A stretch of DNA of 5,251 nt, taken from contig CAJKOS010000133.1 in assembly GCA_905201565.1 (NCBI GenBank), positions 1 through 5,251 of the forward strand, given 5' to 3'. The translations under genes were made by a program, and so were the position numbers. Within the stretch, counting starts at the first letter, position 1. Each line of letters begins with the position of its first letter. Below the pieces are notes generated by a model that worked only from the letters and a program-made list of their open reading frames with translations, made no database searches and was not told the origin of the DNA. Of this stretch, positions 1 through 5,191 are shown one piece after another. The DNA comes from an uncultured Erysipelotrichaceae bacterium. GTDB lineage: Bacteria; Bacillota_I; Bacilli_A; Erysipelotrichales; Erysipelotrichaceae.

Positions 1-313
1 TGAGCTGAGGGATATCCAGGAAAAGGTTGTAATCAAAAAGGAAGATGCCTGTGAGGCTGATGGCACCAAGAATCATGGCACAAAGTGATGCTTTGACAGT
101 TTTGTCACTTGAAAGAATGGTGAGGATACTCCATAACAGGCAGGAAAGAAAGAGAAATGTGAGGAAAAGATATGGAGAAAGTGCATGAAACAAAGTGGAT
201 GTTACAGTATTATGTCCTGTGCAATTCAAAGCGATGAAAAGACCTGCAGAGAGTATTAAGACGATGGCAAGTGAGATACTTACAGATGTCCGTATCCGTT
301 TTTGTCTATGCAT
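1..313 (-). CDS. Partial three-pass membrane protein, N-terminal 104 aa, unknown function
   Basis: The reading frame is open from an ATG at 313-311 to the left edge, so the 3' end of the gene is missing. The visible protein starts with a basic stretch (MHRQKRIR) and has three hydrophobic segments at about residues 9-29, 47-68 and 76-95, then a DIP motif at 100-102. This suggests a cytoplasmic N-terminus and a membrane anchor. The start overlaps the end of the upstream 369-aa gene by 8 nt (ATGCATAG), with a weak AAAAGGA about 9-10 nt before it, so translation is probably coupled within one operon. The region from IAL (27-29) to DIP aligns without gaps to residues 36-111 of the upstream protein, with the same membrane layout, so the two are likely paralogues. 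By analogy an extracytoplasmic domain should lie beyond the left edge. I do not recognise a named family. That it is a gene is fairly sure; its function is unknown. Confidence 0.72.
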   Translation of the reverse strand, partial: MHRQKRIRTSVSISLAIVLILSAGLFIALNCTGHNTVTSTLFHALSPYLFLTFLFLSCLLWSILTILSSDKTVKASLCAMILGAISLTGIFLFDYNLFLDIPQL

Positions 314-1415
314 GGGCGTTATCCTTTTCATCTGGGTGATTGCGTATGGTCACACGGTTGACAAGGCCATCATGGACGTAGAGGATGAATTCTTTGTCTT
401 CTCCTTGTGAGAAGCGAAGGATTTCGGAATAGGATCTGTCAGCGCCTTCATAGACATCGAGTACTTCAGAAGCAGTGGACCAGTTCAAGATGAAACCACC
501 AGGCAGCCTGCACTGGGTTGCATCAAAATCCAGGTGGTCAATGGTGATGGAGAGTTCTGTCACAATGCCTTCTTCAAGAGGGATGGTTTCTGTTGTGTTG
601 TTGCATGCAGTTGCGGAAATGGCAAAGTCTTTCGCATTGGTGAGTTTTATGTTGTGGGATGTGTTGGAAGGTATAGACGCATCATCATTACCCTCATATG
701 TCCAGCCATTATCAAGGAAGTCCCTGAGGGGCAAAGGCAGGGAATAAACCGTATTGTTGAGTTCTACGCTGAAGCTTTCCCATGTAGCGGGAAGATCAGT
801 GGAGGCAGGGAAGAGTGTGTTCAGTTCTTCTCCGATAGAATCGACGAAGGAAATGTCATAGATGGCATTGCATGAAGGAAGGTACACAACCCTTGCCATG
901 GCATCTTCATTGCTTTGGTTGTATGTGTGTCCGGTTTCATATGTTTCTTCATCAAGATAGAGTGTTTTGTGGCCACCTTCAATGGTATAGCCTTCCATTG
1001 TATGCGATGGTCCAGATTCATCAGAATAGTCGAGACGGAAGGACAGATGGTTGAAGAAGGTTGTCTTTGGGTTGGTGATATAGGGGATATCGGTGATGAT
1101 GTCCTTGCCAAAGAAGAATGCCAGGATGATGCAGGGGATGCCACCTATAGAACAAAGTATGATGGTGCGAAGTCTTTTGTGTGGCTGTAAGAAATATTGG
1201 ATAATGAGGATGAGGGCTGTGATACAGGTGGCTATGGTGACAATCCGCCAGGAGAATTGGTCATGGACTTCGGAAAATGCATGTCCATACCCGTGTATGG
1301 ACAGCGCAATCCATATGGCCAGGCAGCTGAAGACATAGAAGATAAAGGTTATGATGATGGCATATTTGAGGACATTGGATATAGTGTGTGAAAAATCATC
1401 TGTTTTGTGTTTCAT
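306..1415 (-). CDS. Membrane-anchored protein with large extracytoplasmic domain, unknown function (369 aa)
   Basis: This 369-residue protein has three hydrophobic segments at about 18-40, 56-76 and 84-103, separated by short loops. A hydrophilic region of about 265 residues follows, rich in Asp, Glu, Asn and Thr, and probably lies outside the membrane. Within it, VYSLPLPLRDFLDNGW (223-238) and LPGGFILNWSTASEVLDVYE (304-323) resemble a pattern I associate with uncharacterised secreted or membrane proteins of Bacillota: a 'LP..l.df..nGW' element, then an 'LPGG....st..dV...yG' element. I cannot attach a Pfam name to it. The ATG is preceded by the purine-rich GAGAAAGAGAAG about 3 nt upstream. 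The gene starts a two-gene minus-strand unit, as the next gene overlaps its stop by 8 nt. A terminator for tRNA-Glu lies upstream, so it probably has its own promoter. Coding status is supported by length, start signal and sensible topology. A role in envelope sensing or surface interaction would be a guess. Confidence 0.85.
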   Translation of the reverse strand: MKHKTDDFSHTISNVLKYAIIITFIFYVFSCLAIWIALSIHGYGHAFSEVHDQFSWRIVTIATCITALILIIQYFLQPHKRLRTIILCSIGGIPCIILAFFFGKDIITDIPYITNPKTTFFNHLSFRLDYSDESGPSHTMEGYTIEGGHKTLYLDEETYETGHTYNQSNEDAMARVVYLPSCNAIYDISFVDSIGEELNTLFPASTDLPATWESFSVELNNTVYSLPLPLRDFLDNGWTYEGNDDASIPSNTSHNIKLTNAKDFAISATACNNTTETIPLEEGIVTELSITIDHLDFDATQCRLPGGFILNWSTASEVLDVYEGADRSYSEILRFSQGEDKEFILYVHDGLVNRVTIRNHPDEKDNAHA

Positions 1416-1424
1416 AGCTTCTCT

Positions 1425-1447
1425 TTCTCTACAGATATTGTAGAAAA
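1425..1447. repeat. Imperfect inverted repeat overlapping the promoter of the membrane-protein operon
   Basis: On the minus strand TTTTCTACA and TGTAGAGAA flank the 5-nt centre ATATC, giving nine pairs, one of them G-T. The repeat covers the proposed -10 hexamer (1437-1442) and reaches to about 10 nt from the ATG at 1415. If transcription starts near 1430 most of it is not transcribed, so it would be a repressor operator. If transcription starts further upstream it would form an RNA hairpin whose right arm takes up part of the purine-rich ribosome binding region. No U-run follows, so it is not a terminator. Confidence 0.35.
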
Positions 1448-1468
1448 GAAAGGTCAGATTTATGTTAA
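1437..1468 (-). promoter_or_regulatory. Possible promoter of the two-gene membrane operon
   Basis: Minus strand TTAACA (1468-1463, 5/6 to TTGACA) and TACAAT (1442-1437, 5/6 to TATAAT) are separated by 20 bp, which is longer than the optimum. The start would fall near 1430, giving a leader of about 15 nt that contains only the purine-rich ribosome binding site. A promoter is expected here because a terminator lies directly upstream. The spacing makes the exact placement weak. Confidence 0.3.
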
Positions 1469-1474
1469 GAATAT

Positions 1475-1500
1475 GAAAAAAGCAGGTATTTCTACCTGCT
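1475..1500 (-). terminator. Rho-independent terminator after tRNA-Glu
   Basis: Read on the minus strand, AGCAGGTA, a GAAA tetraloop and TACCTGCT form an 8-bp stem followed by a run of Ts. It begins 7 nt after the CCA end of tRNA-Glu, which fits a single-gene tRNA transcript. The T-run exists only in the minus-strand direction, so it acts on transcription moving leftward and separates the tRNA from the membrane-protein genes. Confidence 0.88.
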
Positions 1501-1507
1501 GGAGATA

Positions 1508-1584
1508 TGGTGACATGTACGGGATTCGAACCCGTGAGTGCCGCCGTGAAAGGGCGGTGTGTTAAGCCGCTTCACCAACATGCC
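1508..1584 (-). tRNA. trnE: tRNA-Glu, anticodon UUC, with encoded CCA
   Basis: The minus strand folds into a full cloverleaf. The acceptor stem GGCATGT/ACATGTC has 7 pairs including G2-U71. The D stem is GTG/CAC. The anticodon stem CCGCC/GGCGG encloses the loop CTTTCAC, which places TTC at positions 34-36. The variable loop is CACTC. The T stem is ACGGG/CCCGT with loop TTCGAAT, and the discriminator is A. CCA is encoded at 1510-1508. The gene is 74 nt, or 77 nt with CCA. The UUC anticodon reads GAA and GAG. Upstream is a near-consensus promoter and downstream a clear terminator, so it is transcribed alone. All stems are intact. Confidence 0.97.
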
Positions 1585-1602
1585 ACGTTTGTGTGCCATA
1601 AG

Positions 1603-1631
1603 ATAATACCATAGCCATCACACAGTGGCAA
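1603..1631 (-). promoter_or_regulatory. Sigma-A type promoter of tRNA-Glu
   Basis: Minus strand TTGCCA (1631-1626) and TATTAT (1608-1603) each match consensus at 5 of 6 positions and are separated by exactly 17 bp. Transcription would start near 1596, about 11 nt before the mature 5' end at 1584. An A/T-rich tract (1633-1642) lies just upstream of the -35 and could act as an UP-like element, possibly shared with the divergent promoter. Confidence 0.75.
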
Positions 1632-1638
1632 CATATTT

Positions 1639-1670
1639 TTTACAAGAATTCGATCTCGGTGGTGTATAAT
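1639..1670 (+). promoter_or_regulatory. Likely promoter of the GmrSD-family gene
   Basis: A perfect TATAAT lies at 1665-1670. The best -35 is TTTACA at 1639-1644 (5/6), but at a 20-bp spacing. Transcription would start near 1677 and give a leader of about 104 nt. It is divergent from and back-to-back with the tRNA-Glu promoter, the two -35 boxes lying 7 bp apart. An alternative -10, TATAGT at 1745-1750, overlaps the inverted repeat at 1748-1765 but has no good -35. An activator may be needed with either. Confidence 0.45.
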
Positions 1671-1681
1671 AATCACTGTTG

Positions 1682-1733
1682 TGAGCCAGATTATTTTTCT
1701 TCCATTTTGCCTGTATGATCATGGGGTGGCTCA
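1682..1733 (+). other. Possible long-range stem in the leader of the GmrSD-family gene
   Basis: TGAGCCA at 1682-1688 is the exact reverse complement of TGGCTCA at 1727-1733, with 38 nt between. A further G-U pair would extend the stem to 8. Both arms lie in the predicted leader, upstream of the second repeat at 1748-1765. I recognise no known riboswitch core here. A 7-bp match over this distance can arise by chance, so this is only a candidate structure. Confidence 0.25.
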
Positions 1734-1747
1734 TCTGACAGATATAT

Positions 1748-1765
1748 AGTGTCAAGGGTGACACT
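1748..1765. promoter_or_regulatory. 18-bp inverted repeat before the ribosome binding site: operator or RNA hairpin
   Basis: AGTGTCA and TGACACT flank the 4-nt centre AGGG and form a perfect 7-bp inverted repeat. It ends 3 nt before the AAAGGAG ribosome binding site and 15 nt before the ATG of the GmrSD-family gene. As DNA it has the size and symmetry of a dimeric repressor site. As RNA it would be a compact stem-loop beside the ribosome binding site, though it does not sequester it. No T-run follows. Confidence 0.45.
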
Positions 1766-1780
1766 TCAAAGGAGTATACA

Positions 1781-4003
1781 ATGTTAAAACAACCAGCCAG
1801 ATATTCTCTGTCTGATTTTATTCGTTTAAACAGAGGATCACAATTTGTCATTCCGGTATATCAGCGGAATTATTCCTGGAATCCACAGAAGGAAACCAGA
1901 CAGTTCATGGATGATGTAGAACATCTGTTACATACATCAGCGTCTCATTTCCTCGGTATTCTGATTTATGTATGGAATGAAACACAGCTGATGGTCGTCG
2001 ATGGCCAGCAACGATTGACAACTGCTTTCATCTTTCTGCTTGCCTTGCGCAAGGCAGCACTTGTCAAAGGAGACAGGAAGACAGCAGAGAAGATTGATAA
2101 CGATTTTATTTTTAATGAAAACCGGGATATGGTGCGCATCAAGCCATCGGTTGCCCAGGATGATGTGTTTGCCTCACTTGTGTATGGCAATGAAGGTGGC
2201 ATAGCTTTCAAAGATAGTGAAACAAATGTCTACCGGAATTATGTCTATATTCTTTCAAGGCTTGAAGAATTGTTGAAGCACTATCGTCCCCATGAAATTC
2301 TCAATATATTGACAAGGGTGGACATCCTTGCCTTTCCTCTTGATCAGAAAGACAATGTGCAGCAGATTTATGAATCGATCAATGCGACTGGTGCACCATT
2401 AACTGCTTCTGATCTCATCCGCAACTTTGTGCTAATGAATTTTGAGGAAGCTGTGCAGGACAGGTTGTACAGGATGTATTGGAAACCGTTGGAAGAAAAG
2501 ACAGGTCAGCCACAGAGACTGGAAGAATTCTTCCGGTATTATCTTGCCGCAAAGACCTATTCTCTTTCGAGCCGCAAAGACATCTATGAAGATTTCAAAT
2601 CGTTCTGGCTTCATCAGGGAGGGAATACGGAGACAAAATTGCAGGAAATCAACCGGCATGCCCTGGTGATGCATATGATTTATGAAGGTGGTGCACCTGA
2701 TGAACAGGTGGAGAAGGCTCTTTCTTCATTCCGGCTGACAGCATCCCGCATTCCTGCACCATTCCTGTTGGAAATGGGGCGGATGTATCTGGACAGGGAA
2801 ATCAGAGCAGAATCCTTTGCGGCGGTGGTGCGCCTTGTGGACAGCTATCTTGTCAGAAGAGCATTGTGCGGTATGGACAATGGATCATTGGCAAGATACT
2901 TTCCAAGTTTGTTGCGGACTGTATTGAATACGATGAAGAAAACCCATCAGGATGTCTATTCCCTCACGGTGATGAGCCTTGTCGAATATAACCGTGGCAA
3001 GGCAAATGCCATGCCTACAGATGAACAGCTGAAAGCGTCACTGAAAGAGGTCAATGCATATTCACTCATGGTCATCAGACCGGTATTAGAGAGAATTGAA
3101 CATGATGGTGCTACCGCAAAGGTGGATACGGGGGATCTCAACATTGAACATATCATGCCCCAGCATCCCAATACCTGGTGGCAGAAACATTCTGGTGCTG
3201 CCAATGCGGATGAGTATGTTTTGCTTACAAACCTGATTGGCAATCTGACATTATGTTCCACATATGACAATACAAGGATGGGCAATGAGGACTTTGCCTT
3301 CAAGAAGAAGGTTTTATCCAAAACATTGCATATCCGGATGAATACTGACATTCTCAAACGCAAGGTGTGGAATAAAGAAGCGATCTTAAAGCGGTGTGAT
3401 GTGCTGGCAGACAGAATTATACGCCTTTATCCATATGTGAAGGGCAATGTACAAAGTGCAGTGGTCAGGGATGATATCCTTGTGCTTTCTTCGCCAACAG
3501 CAGATGCCCGTGCAATCTTCCATGGACCACAGCGCATTGAGGTACTTGCGGGCACATCATTCAAGGTATATGGACAAAGGGAAATGAAGAAGATGCGCAT
3601 CTTGTACAATGACCTTTCCGGAAGGGGTATTCTTCATGAACATGCCAGTGGTGAAGCATCTTTTGATGCCCCGGTGTTCTTCAATAGTCTCAATGAAGCA
3701 GCCCAGTTTCTGATGCACAGGGGTGGTGATAACACCAGTGCATGGACATATGAAGATGGAAGAAGAATTGGTGGTACTCTGAAAGACCTGGCAGCTATGA
3801 AGAAGGAGAAGGCTGTGCAGAAGAAAAAGAAAAGTGCGCCAAAGAAACAGACAGCTTCAAAAAGGCAGGAAAGAAAAAAGAAGCCACAGAAAGCAGCTTC
3901 TTATCCAAAGAAACGCAATAACCGGGGATTTGTGCCACAGTCTACCCATTCGAGAAGCGAAAAACAAATTGTTTCTGTTGTCCGCTTTGCTGGACAAAGC
4001 TAA
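1781..4003 (+). CDS. GmrSD-family DUF262/DUF1524 protein, probable modification-dependent nuclease for phage defence
   Basis: This 740-aa protein has the hallmarks of both halves of GmrSD in one chain. The DUF262 (GmrS-like) part has IPVYQRNYSW at 24-33, DGQQRLTT at 74-81 (the motif linked to NTP hydrolysis in this family) and NATGAPLTASDLIRN at 201-215. The DUF1524 (GmrD-like, His-Me finger nuclease) part has NIEHIMPQ at 454-461 with the expected catalytic His457, then NLIGNLTL at 484-491, Asn497 and a Phe/Lys cluster at 505-510. Known relatives cut phage DNA carrying modified bases (GmrSD, BrxU) or act in phosphorothioate-linked defence (SspE). Residues about 565-670 look like a DUF4357 or RAMA domain, with NSLNEAAQFL at 635-644, Trp655 and GGTLKDL at 664-670. 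Residues about 672-715 are a lysine-rich tail that may bind DNA. AAAGGAG lies 6 nt before the ATG, and the N-terminal motifs fit this start. The gene stands alone. Motifs look intact, so it is probably active; the substrate is unknown. Confidence 0.93.
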   Translation: MLKQPARYSLSDFIRLNRGSQFVIPVYQRNYSWNPQKETRQFMDDVEHLLHTSASHFLGILIYVWNETQLMVVDGQQRLTTAFIFLLALRKAALVKGDRKTAEKIDNDFIFNENRDMVRIKPSVAQDDVFASLVYGNEGGIAFKDSETNVYRNYVYILSRLEELLKHYRPHEILNILTRVDILAFPLDQKDNVQQIYESINATGAPLTASDLIRNFVLMNFEEAVQDRLYRMYWKPLEEKTGQPQRLEEFFRYYLAAKTYSLSSRKDIYEDFKSFWLHQGGNTETKLQEINRHALVMHMIYEGGAPDEQVEKALSSFRLTASRIPAPFLLEMGRMYLDREIRAESFAAVVRLVDSYLVRRALCGMDNGSLARYFPSLLRTVLNTMKKTHQDVYSLTVMSLVEYNRGKANAMPTDEQLKASLKEVNAYSLMVIRPVLERIEHDGATAKVDTGDLNIEHIMPQHPNTWWQKHSGAANADEYVLLTNLIGNLTLCSTYDNTRMGNEDFAFKKKVLSKTLHIRMNTDILKRKVWNKEAILKRCDVLADRIIRLYPYVKGNVQSAVVRDDILVLSSPTADARAIFHGPQRIEVLAGTSFKVYGQREMKKMRILYNDLSGRGILHEHASGEASFDAPVFFNSLNEAAQFLMHRGGDNTSAWTYEDGRRIGGTLKDLAAMKKEKAVQKKKKSAPKKQTASKRQERKKKPQKAASYPKKRNNRGFVPQSTHSRSEKQIVSVVRFAGQS
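3874..3880 (+). other. A_AAA_AAG slippery heptamer in the lysine-rich tail
   Basis: The heptamer is in the correct phase for -1 slippage, with zero-frame codons AAA (Lys699) and AAG (Lys700) preceded by A. AAAGG at 3861-3865 could act as an internal Shine-Dalgarno-like stimulator. AAGAAGC (3878-3884) can pair with GCTTCTT (3896-3902), but this stem overlaps the slippery site instead of lying 5-7 nt after it. A -1 shift would add 13 residues and stop at TAA 3919-3921, giving about 713 aa in place of 740. In an A-rich lysine tract such heptamers arise easily, so function is doubtful. Confidence 0.2.
3984..4000. other. Small hairpin at the convergent gene junction
   Basis: GCTTTG and CAAAGC flank CTGGA to give a perfect 6-bp stem at the last codons of the GmrSD-family gene, touching the mutY stop codon. 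No strong T-run follows on either strand. On the minus strand a weak A/T palindrome (AAACAATTTGTTT, about 3963-3975) followed by Ts comes next and might help end mutY transcripts. It is at best a weak bidirectional terminator. Confidence 0.25.
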
Positions 4004-5070
4004 TCGCGCAGGTTATACCAGTCAAGATATGTTTTAAATGCGGAAGGGACTGCCGTATGGGCAAGTTCCTTTTTCTCTTTGGCAATATAATCAGTTCCTG
4101 GCAGTGTTTCTATTTCTTCACACTGTATTTCATATGCCTTCATATGCCATTCAAGATGGGTGAAGATATGCCTGGAAGCAGGCAGTTCTTTGACATGCAA
4201 AGCATGAAAACCGAGTTCCTCTGTTTCCTGTATGGCTTTGTCTATGGACAGGTCTGTATCAATTCCGATGAATTCATACAGTCCTGCAAGCAGTCCTGTT
4301 GCTGGTCTTTTATGCAGGATGAAACGATGACCATCCCGGATGATCAATAGCGTCCTTTGTATGATCTTTCTTTGCTTTAATGCACTGCGGTAAGGAATGG
4401 AATCTGTGAGATTTTCCCTGTGTGCTGCACATGATGAATGCCATGGGCAGTTATCACATTGGATGTTGCCCTTGGGAAGGCAGATGGTTTCGCCAAGTTC
4501 CATGAGTCCCTGGTTGAAGAGGTGTGCCTGCTTTCTGACCTCTTCATCATGGAACAGGTTTTGTATCAGTTCTTCTGTTTCCTTTTTGACTTGTGGGTTA
4601 CGGACATCACGGGTATCTTTGGTATATCTTGCTAATACCCGCAACACATTACCATCCACTGCAGCTACAGCAATATGAAAGGCGATGGAAGCAATTGCCC
4701 CGGCAGTATAGGAACCAATGCCAGGAAGGGAAAGCAAGGTTTCATAGTTTTCTGGTAGGTGTCCATCATATTGTTCCATGAGAACCTTTGCGCATTTTTG
4801 CAGGTTGCGGGCACGGTTGTAGTAGCCAAGTCCTTCCCATAGCCGCATCAATCTGTCTTCAGGACATGACGCAAGAGTTTCAATTGTCGGTAATTCTTTC
4901 TTGAAGAGGATGAACTTTTCCCTCACTGCTTCAATGCGTGTCTGCTGTAACATGATTTCGGAAAGCCATACATCATAGGGATCACCAGTATCCCGCCATG
5001 GAAGTGCCCGTTTGTTGTTTTCATACCATGACGCAAGGGCAAGAGCGTCACTACGCCTGATTTCATGCAT
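4000..5070 (-). CDS. mutY: A/G-specific adenine DNA glycosylase MutY
   Basis: MutY removes adenine mispaired with 8-oxoguanine and so starts base excision repair that prevents G:C to T:A mutations. The 356-aa length is normal. The catalytic domain shows LPWR at 23-26, WLSEIMLQQT at 35-44 with the catalytic Glu38, the helix-hairpin-helix LPGIGSYTAGAI at 115-126 with Tyr121, and AVDGNVLRVLAR at 137-148 with Asp139. The [4Fe-4S] cysteines are C197, C205, C208 and C214. Their C-X7-C-X2-C-X5-C spacing is one residue longer at the first gap than in E. coli. The C-terminal NUDIX-like domain, which reads 8-oxoG, includes HKRPATGLLAGLYEF at 253-267 and an FTH loop at 303-305, where the Geobacillus enzyme has FSH. 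The start is fixed by alignment to the family and by an in-frame stop four codons upstream. No Shine-Dalgarno is visible before it. The stop overlaps that of the convergent GmrSD-family gene by 4 nt. Confidence 0.98.
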   Translation of the reverse strand: MHEIRRSDALALASWYENNKRALPWRDTGDPYDVWLSEIMLQQTRIEAVREKFILFKKELPTIETLASCPEDRLMRLWEGLGYYNRARNLQKCAKVLMEQYDGHLPENYETLLSLPGIGSYTAGAIASIAFHIAVAAVDGNVLRVLARYTKDTRDVRNPQVKKETEELIQNLFHDEEVRKQAHLFNQGLMELGETICLPKGNIQCDNCPWHSSCAAHRENLTDSIPYRSALKQRKIIQRTLLIIRDGHRFILHKRPATGLLAGLYEFIGIDTDLSIDKAIQETEELGFHALHVKELPASRHIFTHLEWHMKAYEIQCEEIETLPGTDYIAKEKKELAHTAVPSAFKTYLDWYNLRD

Positions 5071-5076
5071 GAAATA

Positions 5077-5105
5077 ATTCTAACAAAAATGGTGAAAACT
5101 GTTAT
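5077..5105 (-). promoter_or_regulatory. Possible promoter of mutY giving a leaderless mRNA
   Basis: On the minus strand TAGAAT (5082-5077, 5/6) lies 17 bp from ATAACA (5105-5100, 4/6). Transcription would start about 7 nt after the -10, at the A of the mutY ATG (5070). That fits the lack of any Shine-Dalgarno sequence in the 20 nt before the start. Both boxes overlap those of the opposing tRNA-Gly promoter. An alternative is a more distant promoter inside the tRNA-Gly gene. Confidence 0.35.
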
Positions 5106-5108
5106 AAT
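5080..5108 (+). promoter_or_regulatory. Promoter of tRNA-Gly
   Basis: A perfect TATAAT at 5103-5108 is preceded, after a 17-bp spacer, by CTAACA at 5080-5085 (4/6 to TTGACA). Transcription would start near 5115, about 5 nt before the mature tRNA 5' end. The position relative to the tRNA is typical, which supports the call despite the weak -35. Confidence 0.65.
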
Positions 5109-5119
5109 GAACTGGCAAT

Positions 5120-5190
5120 GCAGGTGTAATTCAATGGTAGAATGCGACCTTCCCAAGGTTGATACGCGGGTTCGATTCCCGTCACCTGCT
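5120..5190 (+). tRNA. trnG: tRNA-Gly, anticodon CCC, CCA not encoded
   Basis: The sequence folds into a complete cloverleaf of 71 nt. The acceptor stem is GCAGGTG/CACCTGC. The D stem ATTC/GAAT carries the loop AATGGTA. The anticodon stem CGACC/GGTTG encloses TTCCCAA, which places CCC at 34-36. The variable loop is ATAC. The T stem is GCGGG/CCCGT with loop TTCGATT, and the discriminator is T (5190). It reads GGG codons. The next bases are CTT, so CCA must be added by tRNA nucleotidyltransferase, unlike the nearby tRNA-Glu gene, which encodes CCA. It is divergent from mutY. Confidence 0.97.
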
Positions 5191-5191
5191 C

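Noticed and set aside
534..875. 113-codon plus-strand open frame antisense to the 369-aa gene
   Set aside because: The product is a reverse-frame translation of the membrane-protein gene, with no plausible start signal or family resemblance.
821..1144. 107-codon minus-strand open frame inside the 369-aa gene
   Set aside because: It lies in another frame of a better-supported gene. The product is low-complexity, rich in Ser, Pro and His, with no motif.
1508..1584. tRNA-Glu 3' end as an integration (att) site
   Set aside because: I found no second copy of the tRNA 3' sequence elsewhere in the window and no integrase gene, so there is no evidence for site-specific integration here.
1618..1851. 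77-codon minus-strand open frame over the tRNA-Glu/GmrSD intergenic region
   Set aside because: It covers the divergent promoters, the leader and the start of the GmrSD-family gene, and has no recognisable ribosome binding site or domain.
2956..3363. 135-codon minus-strand open frame antisense to the DUF1524 region
   Set aside because: It lies fully inside the strongly supported nuclease gene and reads its complement. No start signal was seen.
3834..4037. 67-codon plus-strand frame overlapping the end of the nuclease gene
   Set aside because: It is a shifted reading of the A-rich lysine tail and extends into mutY. No ribosome binding site is present.
4057..4350. 97-codon plus-strand open frame antisense to mutY
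   Set aside because: It lies opposite the conserved C-terminal domain of mutY. The Phe/Cys-rich product is typical of a shadow frame.
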